Shown piece by piece: positions 38,422 through 52,000 of a stretch of 64,000 bases of DNA; the first letter of the stretch is position 1, and each line of letters begins with the position of its first letter. The stretch covers positions 23,291 to 87,290 of the forward strand of contig VGXE01000004.1 of assembly GCA_016873455.1 (NCBI GenBank), in the 5' to 3' direction. A program made the translations under genes and the position numbers. The stretch comes from Nitrospira sp. GTDB lineage: Bacteria > Nitrospirota > Nitrospiria > Nitrospirales > Nitrospiraceae. The notes beneath the pieces are model-generated. The model had not been told where the DNA came from, searched no databases, and was given only the letters and a program-made list of their open reading frames with translations.

Positions 38422-38763
38422 ATGGCCAAGACCGTAATTGTCATTATTCAGGAAGATCCGAGGAGAACCCATCGACCCGTCGAAGCCTTGCGTATCGCCC
38501 TCGGCCTCGTAGCAGGATCGCACCATACAACCGTCATCCTTCTTGGTGAGTCTGTCCGCCTGCTTTATGAAAACGTAGACGATATTATCGATGTCGACAT
38601 TCTTGAAAAGTATCTCCCGTCCATTGAACATCTTGAAATTCCTTTCATTCTACAATCGAAGACCGATCGTGCTTCTATTCGCGAGGAATTTCACACTCAA
38701 TACATCAGTGACGACGAGATCCACGCATTGATCAACTCAGCAGAACGAAGTCTCGTGTTTTAA
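38422..38763 (+). CDS. DsrF/TusC-like protein without cysteines
   Basis: 113 residues. MAKTVIVIIQEDPRRTHRPVEALRIALGLVAG is the DsrE-superfamily first strand and helix; HHTTVILLGESVRLLYE continues it. No Cys is present in the whole sequence, as in a non-catalytic TusC/DsrF partner. Start at 38422; an earlier in-frame ATG at 38374 would overlap the preceding gene by 32 bp and is possible. Located between the DsrE-like and the TusB/DsrH-like gene, so the three could assemble into a DsrEFH-type complex. Confidence 0.7.
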   Translation: MAKTVIVIIQEDPRRTHRPVEALRIALGLVAGSHHTTVILLGESVRLLYENVDDIIDVDILEKYLPSIEHLEIPFILQSKTDRASIREEFHTQYISDDEIHALINSAERSLVF

Positions 38764-38777
38764 TCCTGTATGGAGAT

Positions 38778-39017
38778 ATGAATCTTATGTCCCTTCCCCT
38801 GTACGTACTTCGACACTCAGAATCGAATTTGTCCCCTGCTCTCTATACTCCTGAAAATAGAAACCTTTCAGTCTGTATCATCGAATCCCGATTGGAAGAT
38901 CCTGTATCTTCAGAAACAGCTGCATATTTTCACAACGGTGAAGAACATGGACAATCAGGTACATACAAACAGTTGCTCGAATTAATCTTCACAGCAAAGA
39001 AGGTTGTGACCCTCTGA
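38778..39017 (+). CDS. TusB/DsrH-like small protein
   Basis: 79 residues. The N-terminal strand (LPLYVLRHSE), the internal NLSVCIIESRLE with one Cys, and the C-terminal TYKQLLELIFTAKKVVTL resemble the end of DsrH/TusB proteins. The similarity is weak, and position after two DsrE-like genes is the main support. The ATG at 38778 has GGAGA upstream. It ends just before the origin region. Confidence 0.5.
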   Translation: MNLMSLPLYVLRHSESNLSPALYTPENRNLSVCIIESRLEDPVSSETAAYFHNGEEHGQSGTYKQLLELIFTAKKVVTL

Positions 39018-39342
39018 TTCTGTTATTCCAATTGAGAAAAGAAAATAGGAGTCGGAGTAGGATTGAGAGTAGGCATCTCGAATAGTGGGGATAAGGGATA
39101 ACCATCTGTAAACATACCGAAATACACGTTGGGATTCTGGGTATAAGTGTGTGAGTGACTCTGTGAAAAACATGGCACCTCCTGTGGAAGAGGTGTGACG
39201 TTAAGATACGGCGCAAGGGGAGCCTCGACAATGAGAGGGAGAACATGTTATTGACCATCTCTCTCGCGGGTTTCATTTTCGTCAACAACACCAAGTTATC
39301 CACAGGTGTGAATAATCCTGTGTATAGAAAAATTCGTTAGTT
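39018..39342. other. Candidate replication origin (oriC)
   Basis: 325 bp without a gene, A+T-rich for this genome, directly upstream of dnaA. It holds the exact DnaA box TTATCCACA at 39298-39306, TTATTCACA on the minus strand at 39309-39317 (fits TTATNCACA), CTATACACA on the minus strand at 39321-39329 (one mismatch) and TTATCCCCA on the minus strand at 39086-39094 (one mismatch). A bacterial origin next to dnaA is common; a single-window view cannot prove it. Confidence 0.65.
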
Positions 39343-40686
39343 ATGAGCGTCAATACAGTCTGGCAGGAAGCACTCCAGTACATTCAAGCAAAGGTGCCGC
39401 GACAGGTCTATGATACCTGGTTCATTCCGGCACAATTGGATCGGATAGAAGACTCGACAGCCCATATAGGAGTACCCAATAAATTTTTTGGCGATTGGCT
39501 CCATACCCACTATGCCACGTTGCTGGCCGAAGCGGTATCGACAGCACGCGGGGGTGGAAACCTGTCCGTCAATTTCATCATTTTTTCGAAGCCATCGGTA
39601 CGGCAGCAGGACGCACAAGCAGCGCTCCATGCCGCTCGATCTGCAGGGCTCCCAAAAGCCCGACGGGGAATCACACTCAATCCCAAATACACCTTCGATA
39701 ATTTTGTTGTGGGGGCCGGCAATCAGTTTGCTCATGCTGCATGTATGGCGGTGGCAGAGCAGCCTGGAAAGGCGTATAACCCGCTGTTTATCTATGGAGG
39801 CGTCGGGCTCGGCAAAACTCACCTGTTGAACGCGATCGGAAACCACGTGGCTGAGCGAACGGACCTTCACATTGCCTATCTGACCACCGAGCAGTTTACG
39901 AACGAGGTGATCAACTCGATTCGGTACGATAAGATGGCGGATCTCCGGAAACGCTATCGGCACATCGACATGCTGATGATCGACGACATTCAATTTTTGG
40001 TCGGGAAGGAACGGACCCAAGAAGAGTTTTTCCATACCTTCAATGCCCTGTACGAAGGCCATAAACAGATTGTTCTTTCTAGCGACCGGTTTCCGAAAGA
40101 CATGCCCGATATTGAAGAGCGGCTGCGGTCGCGGTTTGAGTGGGGATTGATCGCGGATTTGCAGCCCCCCGACGTCGAGACGCGCATTGCGATCTTGCGG
40201 AAGAAATCAGAAGACGAAGGCGTCAAGCTGCCTGAGGACGTGATTCAGTTCCTGTCGAACACGATGAAGAGCAACATCCGGGAGCTTGAGGGCAGCCTCG
40301 TGCGCTTGGGGGCCTATGCGTCCCTGACGGGCCAGGTGATTACGCTCGAGATGGCGAAGACCGTTCTCCGTGACCTCATCGGCGAGAAGAAAAAAATCGT
40401 GGCCATGGAAGACATTCAAGAAGCGGTCTGCACGCAATTCCATGTGAAAATGATCGAGCTGAAATCCAGGCGCCGGAGCAAAACACTCGTGCATCCCCGC
40501 CAGATTGCGATGTATCTGTGCCGTGAACTCACGGATGCATCCTATCCGGAAATCGGCCGCCAATTCGGAGGCAAGGACCACACGACGATCATTCACGCTT
40601 GCCGCCAGGTTGCAAAGGCCAGAGAAACCGACACGGTCCTGCACGCGACGATTGAGACGTTGAAAGACAAGATCCTGCGAAGCTGA
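39343..40686 (+). CDS. dnaA: Chromosomal replication initiator DnaA
   Basis: Binds DnaA boxes, opens the origin and loads the helicase. 447 residues with all four domains: domain I (about 1-90), a short linker, the AAA+ domain with Walker A GGVGLGKTH (152-160) and Walker B MLMIDDIQFLVG, and the C-terminal DNA-binding domain with the signature GRQFGGKDHTTIIHACRQV. Start at 39343 (MSVNTVWQEALQYI) is the expected N-terminus. DnaA boxes lie within 45 bp upstream, which allows autoregulation. It begins the dnaA-dnaN-gyrB-gyrA order. Confidence 0.98.
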   Translation: MSVNTVWQEALQYIQAKVPRQVYDTWFIPAQLDRIEDSTAHIGVPNKFFGDWLHTHYATLLAEAVSTARGGGNLSVNFIIFSKPSVRQQDAQAALHAARSAGLPKARRGITLNPKYTFDNFVVGAGNQFAHAACMAVAEQPGKAYNPLFIYGGVGLGKTHLLNAIGNHVAERTDLHIAYLTTEQFTNEVINSIRYDKMADLRKRYRHIDMLMIDDIQFLVGKERTQEEFFHTFNALYEGHKQIVLSSDRFPKDMPDIEERLRSRFEWGLIADLQPPDVETRIAILRKKSEDEGVKLPEDVIQFLSNTMKSNIRELEGSLVRLGAYASLTGQVITLEMAKTVLRDLIGEKKKIVAMEDIQEAVCTQFHVKMIELKSRRRSKTLVHPRQIAMYLCRELTDASYPEIGRQFGGKDHTTIIHACRQVAKARETDTVLHATIETLKDKILRS

Positions 40687-40708
40687 CAGTTTCTTGGGAG
40701 ACCGCGCC

Positions 40709-44318
<3,610 letters not shown>

Positions 44319-44321
44319 AAG

Positions 44322-44404
44322 GCGTCATTCGTCAAGCGTCAACCGAGAGAAATCGTCTCTGGATTGCCACGATTGACGAATGACCATTGACGGATGACGA
44401 GGAG
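44322..44404. repeat. Heptamer array between gyrB and gyrA
   Basis: Two arms: 44322-44349 with GCGTCAT-like units (4) and 44370-44404 with CGATTGA-like units (5), the two arms being complementary in pattern (GTCAA versus TTGA). The last unit CGAGGAG is the Shine-Dalgarno of gyrA, whose ATG is at 44411. Confidence 0.75.
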
Positions 44405-44410
44405 TTCGGA

Positions 44411-46888
44411 ATGCCCCCCGATGAACGTTTAGGCCAGATCGCGATTGAAGACGAGATGAAGTCGTCGTACCTGGATTACGCGATGAGCGTGATCGTGGGG
44501 CGCGCGCTGCCCGACGTCCGTGACGGGCTCAAGCCGGTCCATCGCCGGATTCTGTACGGCATGAACGAGATGGGTCTGGCTTCCAACCGGGCCTACCGCA
44601 AATCCGCCAAGATCGTGGGCGAGATCATGGGGAATTATCATCCCCACGGCGACACGGCCATTTACGATACGCTGGTCCGGATGGCGCAGGACTTCAACAT
44701 GCGCTATCCGCTGGTGGACGGCCAAGGCAACTACGGCTCGATGGACGGCGATTCGCCCGCGGCCATGCGCTATACCGAAGCGCGCATGACCAAGCTGGCA
44801 GAAGACATGCTGGCCGACATCGAGAAGGATACGGTCGACTTCGGACCCAACTACGACGACTCACGCCAAGAGCCGCTCGTCCTCCCCACCAAAGTACCCA
44901 ATCTTCTGATCAACGGGGCAGGCGGCATCGCGGTCGGTTATGCGACCAATATCCCCACGCACAATCTCGGCGAAGTGATCGACGGGCTGCTCCTGCTGTT
45001 GGAGAACCCGGAGGCCACGGTGGCGCAGCTCATGGCGAAAATTCCCGGCCCCGATTTTCCAACGGCCGGATTCATCTATGGTCTCGGCGGTATCAAAGAG
45101 GCTTATGAGACCGGACGAGGTCTGATCAAGATCCGGGCGAAGGTGGTTGTGGAGACCGATCCTCGTACGGATCGGGACCGGTTGATCGTCACGGAGGTTC
45201 CCTACCAAGTCAACAAGGCCAAGTTGATCGAGAAGATTGCCGAGCTGATCCAGGACGACCGCCTGAAGGGCATTTCCGATCTCCGCGACGAATCCTCAGA
45301 TCGAGAAGGAGTCCGCGTCGTCATTGAACTGAAGCGGAACGAGATCCCCCAGGTCGTGCTGAACAATCTCTATAAGAACACGCAGCTGGAGTCGACCTTC
45401 GGCGTCATCATGCTCGCGCTGGTGAACAATCGTCCGGAGGTGCTGACGCTTAAACAGATCTTACGGCATTTCCTCGATCACCGGCGCGAAGTCGTCGTGC
45501 GACGGACCGCGTTCGAGCTGAGAAAAGCCGAGGAACGGGCGCATATTCTCGAAGGGCTGAAGATTGCCCTGGATAATCTCGACGCCGTCATTGCGCTCAT
45601 CCGACGGTCGCAATCTCCCGACGAAGCTCGTGTCGGCCTCATGCGGCAGTTTGGATTGACCGAGATCCAGGCCAACGCGATCCTCGACATGCGGCTCCAG
45701 CGATTGACCCAGCTCGAACGCGCGAAGCTCGTCGAGGAATATCAAGCCGTCCTGAAACAGATCGAATACCTCAAGTCGGTGCTGGCAAGCGAGGCGCTGG
45801 TGCGCTCGATCATCAAGGACGAACTGACCCAAATCCACGAAGCCTATCGGGATGAGCGCCGGACCCAAATCGTCAAAGAAGAAGGCGAGATCAACATCGA
45901 GGACTTGATTGCGGAAGAAGAAGTCGTCGTCACGATTTCGCACGCCGGCTATGTCAAACGCAATGCCGTTTCGCTCTATCGCGCGCAACGCCGTGGCGGC
46001 AAGGGCAAGATCGGCATGGGCATCAAGGACGAGGATTTCGTCGTCAACCTGTTCACCGCGTCGACGCACCAGACCTTGTTGTTTTTCACCGATGCCGGCA
46101 AGGTCTATTGGCTGAAGGTGCATGAAATCCCGGAAGCCAGCCGGGCAGCCAAAGGCAAAGCGCTGGTGAATTTGCTGGCCCTGGCCGGGAGCGAGAAGGT
46201 GACGGCCACGTTGCCGGTGAAAGAATTCCGTGACGATCAGTTCGTCGTGATGGCGACGAAGAACGGACTCGTCAAGAAAACCGAACTGTCGGCCTACAGC
46301 AACCCGCGCCAAGGCGGCATCATCGCCCTCGGATTGGAAGAAGGCGACAAGCTGATTGGGGTGCAACTCACCGACGGCCAGCGGGAAATATTGCTGGGGA
46401 CCAAGCAGGGGATCACGATCCGGTTCGCGGAGGGTGAGGTCCGGTCTATGGGACGCACCGCCTATGGTGTCAAAGGGATCACGCTGGAGGAAGGCAACGA
46501 AGTCATCGGCATGGAGACGATCACGCCGGACTCGACCACGTCGATCCTGACCGTCACCGAAGGCGGGTACGGCAAACGGACGCCGGTCGGCGAGTATCGC
46601 GTGCAGGGCCGCGGCGGCAAGGGCATCATCAGTGTCAAGACCACGGAGAAGAACGGGCTCGCCGTCGGATTTCTTCAAGTCAGGGACAGCGACCAAATCA
46701 TGTTGATGGCGGCGCAGGGCAAAGTTCTTCGCTGCAAAGTCGGTGACCTGCGCGAAATTGGCCGCAACACCCAAGGCGTTCGCATCCTCGATCTCGACGG
46801 AGACGAAGATCGCGTGGTGGCCGTGGCTAGGCTGGCCGAAACGGGCGAACGGGAAGACTCAGCTCCTGAGGACACCCCCGAGGCCTAA
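44411..46888 (+). CDS. gyrA: DNA gyrase subunit A
   Basis: Breaks and rejoins DNA. 825 residues. The catalytic Tyr is Y121 in MRYTEARM. The quinolone-determining region HPHGDTAIYDTLVRMAQ has Thr where E. coli has Ser83 and Asp where it has Asp87, a natural state in many bacteria. The GyrA box QRRGGKG is at 526-532, which marks it as gyrase rather than topoisomerase IV. The C-terminal beta-pinwheel ends in an acidic tail (EDSAPEDTPEA). The ATG at 44411 has CGAGGAG upstream; a TTG 24 bases earlier is inside the repeat array. Confidence 0.98.
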   Translation: MPPDERLGQIAIEDEMKSSYLDYAMSVIVGRALPDVRDGLKPVHRRILYGMNEMGLASNRAYRKSAKIVGEIMGNYHPHGDTAIYDTLVRMAQDFNMRYPLVDGQGNYGSMDGDSPAAMRYTEARMTKLAEDMLADIEKDTVDFGPNYDDSRQEPLVLPTKVPNLLINGAGGIAVGYATNIPTHNLGEVIDGLLLLLENPEATVAQLMAKIPGPDFPTAGFIYGLGGIKEAYETGRGLIKIRAKVVVETDPRTDRDRLIVTEVPYQVNKAKLIEKIAELIQDDRLKGISDLRDESSDREGVRVVIELKRNEIPQVVLNNLYKNTQLESTFGVIMLALVNNRPEVLTLKQILRHFLDHRREVVVRRTAFELRKAEERAHILEGLKIALDNLDAVIALIRRSQSPDEARVGLMRQFGLTEIQANAILDMRLQRLTQLERAKLVEEYQAVLKQIEYLKSVLASEALVRSIIKDELTQIHEAYRDERRTQIVKEEGEINIEDLIAEEEVVVTISHAGYVKRNAVSLYRAQRRGGKGKIGMGIKDEDFVVNLFTASTHQTLLFFTDAGKVYWLKVHEIPEASRAAKGKALVNLLALAGSEKVTATLPVKEFRDDQFVVMATKNGLVKKTELSAYSNPRQGGIIALGLEEGDKLIGVQLTDGQREILLGTKQGITIRFAEGEVRSMGRTAYGVKGITLEEGNEVIGMETITPDSTTSILTVTEGGYGKRTPVGEYRVQGRGGKGIISVKTTEKNGLAVGFLQVRDSDQIMLMAAQGKVLRCKVGDLREIGRNTQGVRILDLDGDEDRVVAVARLAETGEREDSAPEDTPEA

Positions 46889-46934
46889 CAGGACTGGCTG
46901 ATCCTCTCTGGTACAAGCACAGGCACGTTCCCCC

Positions 46935-47525
46935 ATGACTCCCTCCGAATCCAAAACGAAGAAGCCCCTGGATATTGTCGTCAAATTCGCGCTCAGTGTG
47001 TTTGTGGGATCGTTCGCGCTGATCTGGGGCGGCATGTATCTCAGCCGTCCCGATCGGTCGATTCCTCCCTATACGGTTGGTGCGCAATCAGGCCACCTTG
47101 TTACGACGGACGTGCCTCGAGGCACCACCGATGAAGACATTGAATTGCTGGTGAAGCGTTTTCGGAAGGTCAACCATGAGAAACACGATTTCGCCCGCAT
47201 GAAGATTTATCCCACCACGCCAGGCGATCCCGGCGGTCCGTACAACCAGATCGTGATTTATGTGTTCGATGACCACGGGTGGACAGATCAGGAAGTCCTG
47301 GCCAAGTATCTGGGGGGGAATGCCGAAGTCATCAAGGACTATGAACGATCGATGCGGGGCTACTATCGTGTGCTGGACCAGGAGGAAGAGGGAGGCATCG
47401 GCCCTCTCTCCAAGAATGGACAGGTGACCACCAAGACGCGGGTTCTCTTCAAAGGCCGCGTGACCGATCCGTTGCCGGTCGAGGCGGAGCCTGTTGAGAG
47501 GGGTATCTCGATATCACCTTTGTGA
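46935..47525 (+). CDS. Membrane-anchored hypothetical protein
   Basis: 196 residues. One membrane helix at about residues 13-36 (VVKFALSVFVGSFALIWGGMYL) is followed by a soluble domain that would be periplasmic, with the pattern FDDHGWTDQEVLAKYLGGN. No catalytic motif is seen and I do not recognise the family. It lies 46 bp after gyrA and may be co-transcribed with it. Its 3' end overlaps the convergent dciA gene by 77 bp, so one of the two ends could be shorter than annotated. Confidence 0.65.
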   Translation: MTPSESKTKKPLDIVVKFALSVFVGSFALIWGGMYLSRPDRSIPPYTVGAQSGHLVTTDVPRGTTDEDIELLVKRFRKVNHEKHDFARMKIYPTTPGDPGGPYNQIVIYVFDDHGWTDQEVLAKYLGGNAEVIKDYERSMRGYYRVLDQEEEGGIGPLSKNGQVTTKTRVLFKGRVTDPLPVEAEPVERGISISPL

Positions 47526-47949
47526 ACCGGTCGCGGAGTTCGAGATCTTGGATGCCGATGGTGCGAGAGACGGTATCGGCGTCTATCTGAACCTCGGACA
47601 AATTCCCGCCTGGGGAAGCCGCCTCCTCCGCGGATCTCGGCGAGGGAACTTCTCCCACGCGCAGTACGATCTCGCCGATCAGTTCGGTCCCGATGGCATC
47701 GCGCAATTTGGCGAGCAGAGTGGGCTTTAAAAAGGTGAGCTGTTGCAGCCACACCGAATTCTGCACGATCAGATACAGTTTCTTGAAACGGATTTGAGCC
47801 GGCCAGGTGTGTGACGCGATAGGCTTGCCGATGATGTCGTGCCAGTCGTGCTGGAGGCGCAGCTCCAGCAGTCTGGTTTCGAGGCCGAGCCGTTTGGCAA
47901 GACCGGAGAGGATGGTACCGAAAGAATCGAGCGACTTTGCCTTCGCCAT
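47449..47949 (-). CDS. dciA: DciA-like replicative helicase loader (DUF721)
   Basis: 166 residues. The N-terminal SLDSFGTILSGLAKRLGLETRLLELRLQHDWHDIIGKPIASHTWPAQIRF fits DUF721/DciA, a protein that helps load DnaB helicase in bacteria without DnaC or DnaI. The start at 47949 (MAKAKSLDS) is preferred; in-frame ATGs upstream (47988) lack a better signal. The C-terminal half is Pro/Ser-rich. Its position next to the dnaA-gyrA block fits a replication role. It overlaps the convergent hypothetical gene by 77 bp. Confidence 0.75.
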   Translation of the reverse strand: MAKAKSLDSFGTILSGLAKRLGLETRLLELRLQHDWHDIIGKPIASHTWPAQIRFKKLYLIVQNSVWLQQLTFLKPTLLAKLRDAIGTELIGEIVLRVGEVPSPRSAEEAASPGGNLSEVQIDADTVSRTIGIQDLELRDRFTKVISRYPSQQAPPRPATDRSRGL

Positions 47950-48031
47950 GGCATATTCTAGCAGGAAACCTGTCCTGGGATCAGCCATGGGGCGGGAGAG
48001 AACCGCCAGATACTGAACGGTCGGCCATACG

Positions 48032-48502
48032 ATGAAAACCAAGGAAGACCCGCAGAAAGTCGTGGCGACGAACCGCAAAGCGTACCACGACTACTTCATC
48101 GAGGAGAAATTCGAGGCCGGGATTATGCTCACGGGGACGGAGGTCAAGTCGCTGCGCGACGGACGGGCGAACCTCCAGGACAGCTATGCGAGCGTGAAAG
48201 ACGGCGAGGCGTTTCTCTATCACTGCCACATCAGCCCGTACAGTCATGGAAACTTGATGAACCATGACCCGCTCAGGGTACGCAAGTTGCTGCTTCACAA
48301 GAAAGAAATCCACAAACTGCTCGGAAAAACGCAACAGAAGGGACTGACACTGGTTCCCCTCAAAATTTATTTTTCCGAGCGTGGCAAGGCCAAGGTTGAA
48401 CTCGGACTCGCGAAGGGCAAGAAGCTCTACGACCGGCGGGATACCATCAAATCCCGTGAAGCCGGCCGAGAAGTCGAACGGGCGATCAAAGAGCGAAAGT
48501 GA
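48032..48502 (+). CDS. smpB: SsrA-binding protein SmpB
   Basis: Binds tmRNA and helps rescue stalled ribosomes. 156 residues, normal length. Family blocks: [40 protein letters not shown], and [27 protein letters not shown], plus the basic tail ending RAIKERK. The start at 48032 (MKTKEDPQK) is supported by the family length. It is divergent from dciA (82 bp) and convergent with the thioredoxin-reductase gene. Confidence 0.97.
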   Translation: MKTKEDPQKVVATNRKAYHDYFIEEKFEAGIMLTGTEVKSLRDGRANLQDSYASVKDGEAFLYHCHISPYSHGNLMNHDPLRVRKLLLHKKEIHKLLGKTQQKGLTLVPLKIYFSERGKAKVELGLAKGKKLYDRRDTIKSREAGREVERAIKERK

Positions 48503-48512
48503 GGTCCTGTTT

Positions 48513-48941
48513 CTACGGAGTTGGGCGTGGTTCGTCCGGTTCCGTGGATGAAGCAGTCGCCTTATGTTTGAGCGCGCGGCCCTTCTCCGGTGTCGGGTCG
48601 GTGACCAAGCCGTAGACTTCACGGCCTTCGTGCCCCTCAGGCAGATATTCGGTAATCGGCATCCCGTCCTCGCGCACGAACAACAGGCAGTGGCAGTACT
48701 TGTAGATCTGCATTTCGTCGCAGGCGCAGATCCATCGGCGGAGTTTCGCTTCGGCTTGTTTATCTTTGTAGAAATTGCACGGACAGAGCGGTTTGCCGAG
48801 TTCCTCGACGTGCATCGCCAGGCCTTTGACAACGGCGTCGGTCACGGCGGGGTTGGGATGCATGGCCGTCCCGCTCTTCTCAGCGAACCCCTTGACGAAC
48901 TTCACGATCTTGTCGAGACTCTCCTGCGTCGGTTCAGCCAC
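48513..48941 (-). CDS. Ferredoxin-thioredoxin reductase catalytic subunit
   Basis: 142 residues. The Cys pattern CPC (53, 55), CAC (72, 74) and CHC (83, 85) in PLCPCNFYKDK, WICACDEMQIYKYCHCLLF is exactly that of the catalytic beta subunit with a [4Fe-4S] cluster and an active-site disulfide. It passes electrons from ferredoxin to thioredoxin. No variable (alpha) subunit or thioredoxin gene is adjacent. The C-terminal ~30 residues are a hydrophilic tail. In a reductive-cycle autotroph this would use reduced ferredoxin for redox regulation (inference). Confidence 0.93.
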   Translation of the reverse strand: MAEPTQESLDKIVKFVKGFAEKSGTAMHPNPAVTDAVVKGLAMHVEELGKPLCPCNFYKDKQAEAKLRRWICACDEMQIYKYCHCLLFVREDGMPITEYLPEGHEGREVYGLVTDPTPEKGRALKHKATASSTEPDEPRPTP

Positions 48942-49044
48942 TCCTCTGCTCCTCTCATCGGGAGAAAAACTGCGCGAGGGCCTAGTTTACAAGGAGAATT
49001 CGCTCCTTTACAATCCGCCTCTTCAATCGGGGTCGGCGGTCACC

Positions 49045-52000
49045 ATGGCGGAGCATTCGACTCAGACAAGATTGAGAGAACGGCTGGCTGCTGAGCTGGG
49101 AGCTCCTGTCTCGGACTCCCTCATCGTTCGCTTGGCCGAGGCGCAGGACCGGTCCGATACCGTAGCGGCGGTCCTGACCCTCCTGGATGAATTGGAAGAC
49201 ATCTCGGCCAAGGCGGCCCGCGCGGCTATCGAAGCGCTTCCCGAATTGGATCGACGCACCGGACTAGCCCCTGTCATCTCGTGGCTCGATCTGGGTATCG
49301 CGCTGGCCGAATCCTCCGGTGCTACGGCGCTTAAATACTTCAAAGACAGTCCACTGATTCTGGGCCTGATTGAGGAGTCTTCGTCGCGAACAGCGGTTCT
49401 CGCCATGGGGCTCGAACTGGCCGATCAGGATGCGAACGTGACGTTGGAATATCTGCGGGCGGCGCCGCACATGCTGTCCGTCGTCTCGCTCAAGGATCTG
49501 CGTCCGTGGCTCGAGATCGGCCTCGAGTTGGTGGCGGCCGATGTGGTGGTCGGGCTCGAATACATTCGCCAGATTCATCATGTAGCAGCCGTACTGCCGG
49601 TCAGCGAGGGGCGGACCTGGCTGTCCTTTGCCACCACACTGGTGACGCCGAATACGCTAGGCAAGCCGGACTACATGGCCACCATGGAATTCATGCGGAC
49701 CAGTCCGGCTATTTTAGGCGACATCGATCATCCGGCCGCTCGCGCGAAGACGCTGTCGGTGGGAGCGCTGTTGGCCGGCCGGTCACCGGAATCCGGAATC
49801 GCGTGGCTGGCGGAGTCGCCTCGCCTATTGCGCGCACTTCCGTCGCAGGAATGGCAGCTCAAAGTCTTGCAGTACGGTGCGCTGCTGGCGGAACAAGATT
49901 CGGAGGCGGCAACAAGCTATCTCCGGCGCTGTCCAGAAATTATCGGATTGATCGGCGACGGACCTCAGGCCGGATCGCGGTTTGAGACTTGGTTCAACAC
50001 CGGCATGGACGTACTGGCCTATAGTCCCGAAGGCGCCCGGGCGTACTTCGCCGTGGCATCACAGAAAGCCCTCTCGTCGGTCGAACAGGCGTTGAGCGGC
50101 GTGCCGCTGCGGCAGGTGGCGCGGAAGATCGCGCTCTTTGTGCAAGGCCTCTGTGGAACAGACGTGTCCATTACGGCGCTGTCGGATTCCTTGACGGCCT
50201 CAACGCCGCGCGCGATCGTCAGCCCGGATGGACGGAGCATGGCGTTGCCTGCGGTGCTGCGCCGGTATCCCACGGCGGAGGAGAACGAGCGGCTCTATCT
50301 GGTCATGGCTGCGCACGAAGCGGGCCATGTGGAATTCGGCACCTATCGGCTCACATTGGAAGGCCTTGCCGACGTGATTGACGATGTGCAACAGCGCTAT
50401 GGCCGTTCGCGAGATGTGAAACCGGAGACGCTGGCATCGCTGCTCCAGCTCTATCCCCACCCGCTTCTGGCGAAGGATCTCTGGACCGTGCTGGAAGATG
50501 CGCGCATCGAATTCTTGCTCCAGGCGGAATATCCGGGCCTGCGGCGAGAATTGGCACAGCTGGCGACCGACTCCATCACCCCACGCGATCCTGCCCATGG
50601 CTTGACGGTCAAGGAATTGCTCGTCGATTGTCTCTTAAGGCTCTCGACGGGCGAATCGGCCGACTCCGCCGTTCCCCATGCCGTCACAGAAGAAGTCTCC
50701 GTGCTGTGGGCCCTGTGCCAGCCTCTGTTCCACACGGCCGCGACGGCAGAACAGGCGGTCCGACTGACTCATGATCTCTACATCACGATGGAAGAACTGT
50801 TGGCGCCACGCGGCGACATGATCAGGGTGGACCGAACGGATGACGAGCCGGTAGAGCAGGGGGCGGGACCGTCCTCGGCGGAGTCCATGAACGAGATGTA
50901 CAGGCCGGTGACCAATTGGGAATACCGTGGCGCGATGCATCCGGAGTTCATCACCAGTGAGCAGGGGCTGACCGAGTCAGATAAAACGCAGGCCAGCGAC
51001 CAAGACCGGCTACCCGGCAAGACGACTGGACCAGACGGACGAAAGCCGGAAGACGGCGACCATCTCGCCGGTGGACGGTCACTCCCGTCTGTGGTCGACG
51101 AATTACTTGCGATTGAGGTAGAGCCGCCGCCGATACCGGAATCGATGGTCCATGAGGAACGGACTATCCGTTATCCTGAATGGGATCATATGATTCAGGA
51201 TTACAGGATGCATTGGTGCCAGGTGATTGAACGGTCGGCGGAGGCTGGTTCTGACGATAGTGTCGGAGCGAGCCTGGCGGCGCATCGGAGCGCCCTGCGG
51301 TCGCTTCGCAGGTTTTTCGAGGGTCTGCGCCCTCCGGCATTCCGACGCGTTGCGGGACAAGTCGACGGAGAAGAGCTGGACATCGATGCCGTGGTGCAAC
51401 ACGCGGCGGAGTGCCGGGCTGGTCTGGAGGGAAGCGAGCGTGTGTACAGCCGGCGGGAAAAGCGGGAACGCGATGTGGCCGTGGCATTTCTCGTCGACGT
51501 CAGCGGCTCAACGAGCCGGCAGCTTGAGGGTGGGCGCCGGGTGATCGATGTGGAAAAGGAAAGTCTGGTCCTGCTCTGTGAAGCGCTGGAGGCCGTTGGC
51601 GATCAATACGGGCTCTTTGCCTATTCAGGGCAAGGCCGTTCCTCCGTCGACTTTCTCACGATCAAGGATTTCGACGACCGGTTAGGGGCCGCGACGGCCC
51701 ACCGGCTAGGCGGACTGGTTCCCCGGCGACAGAATCGGGATGGCGCGGCCATTCGCCATGCCTCCGCCAAACTGATGGCGCGAGAGGCCAAGACCCGCAT
51801 GTTGATCCTTCTCAGTGACGGCCGGCCGCTGGACGACGGGTATAAGGACGATTATGCCCTGGAAGATACGAAGAAGGCACTCCGAGAGGCGAGACAGCAG
51901 TACATCCATCCGTTTTGTGTGACCATCGACCGGGAAGCGGATGCCTATGTGCGCCGCATGTACGGCGATGTCCGATTCGCGGTCCTTGACCGAGCGGAAT

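Noticed and set aside
45461..46774. 437-codon minus-strand frame opposite gyrA
   Set aside because: Antisense of a well-conserved gene; no start signal and no family similarity.
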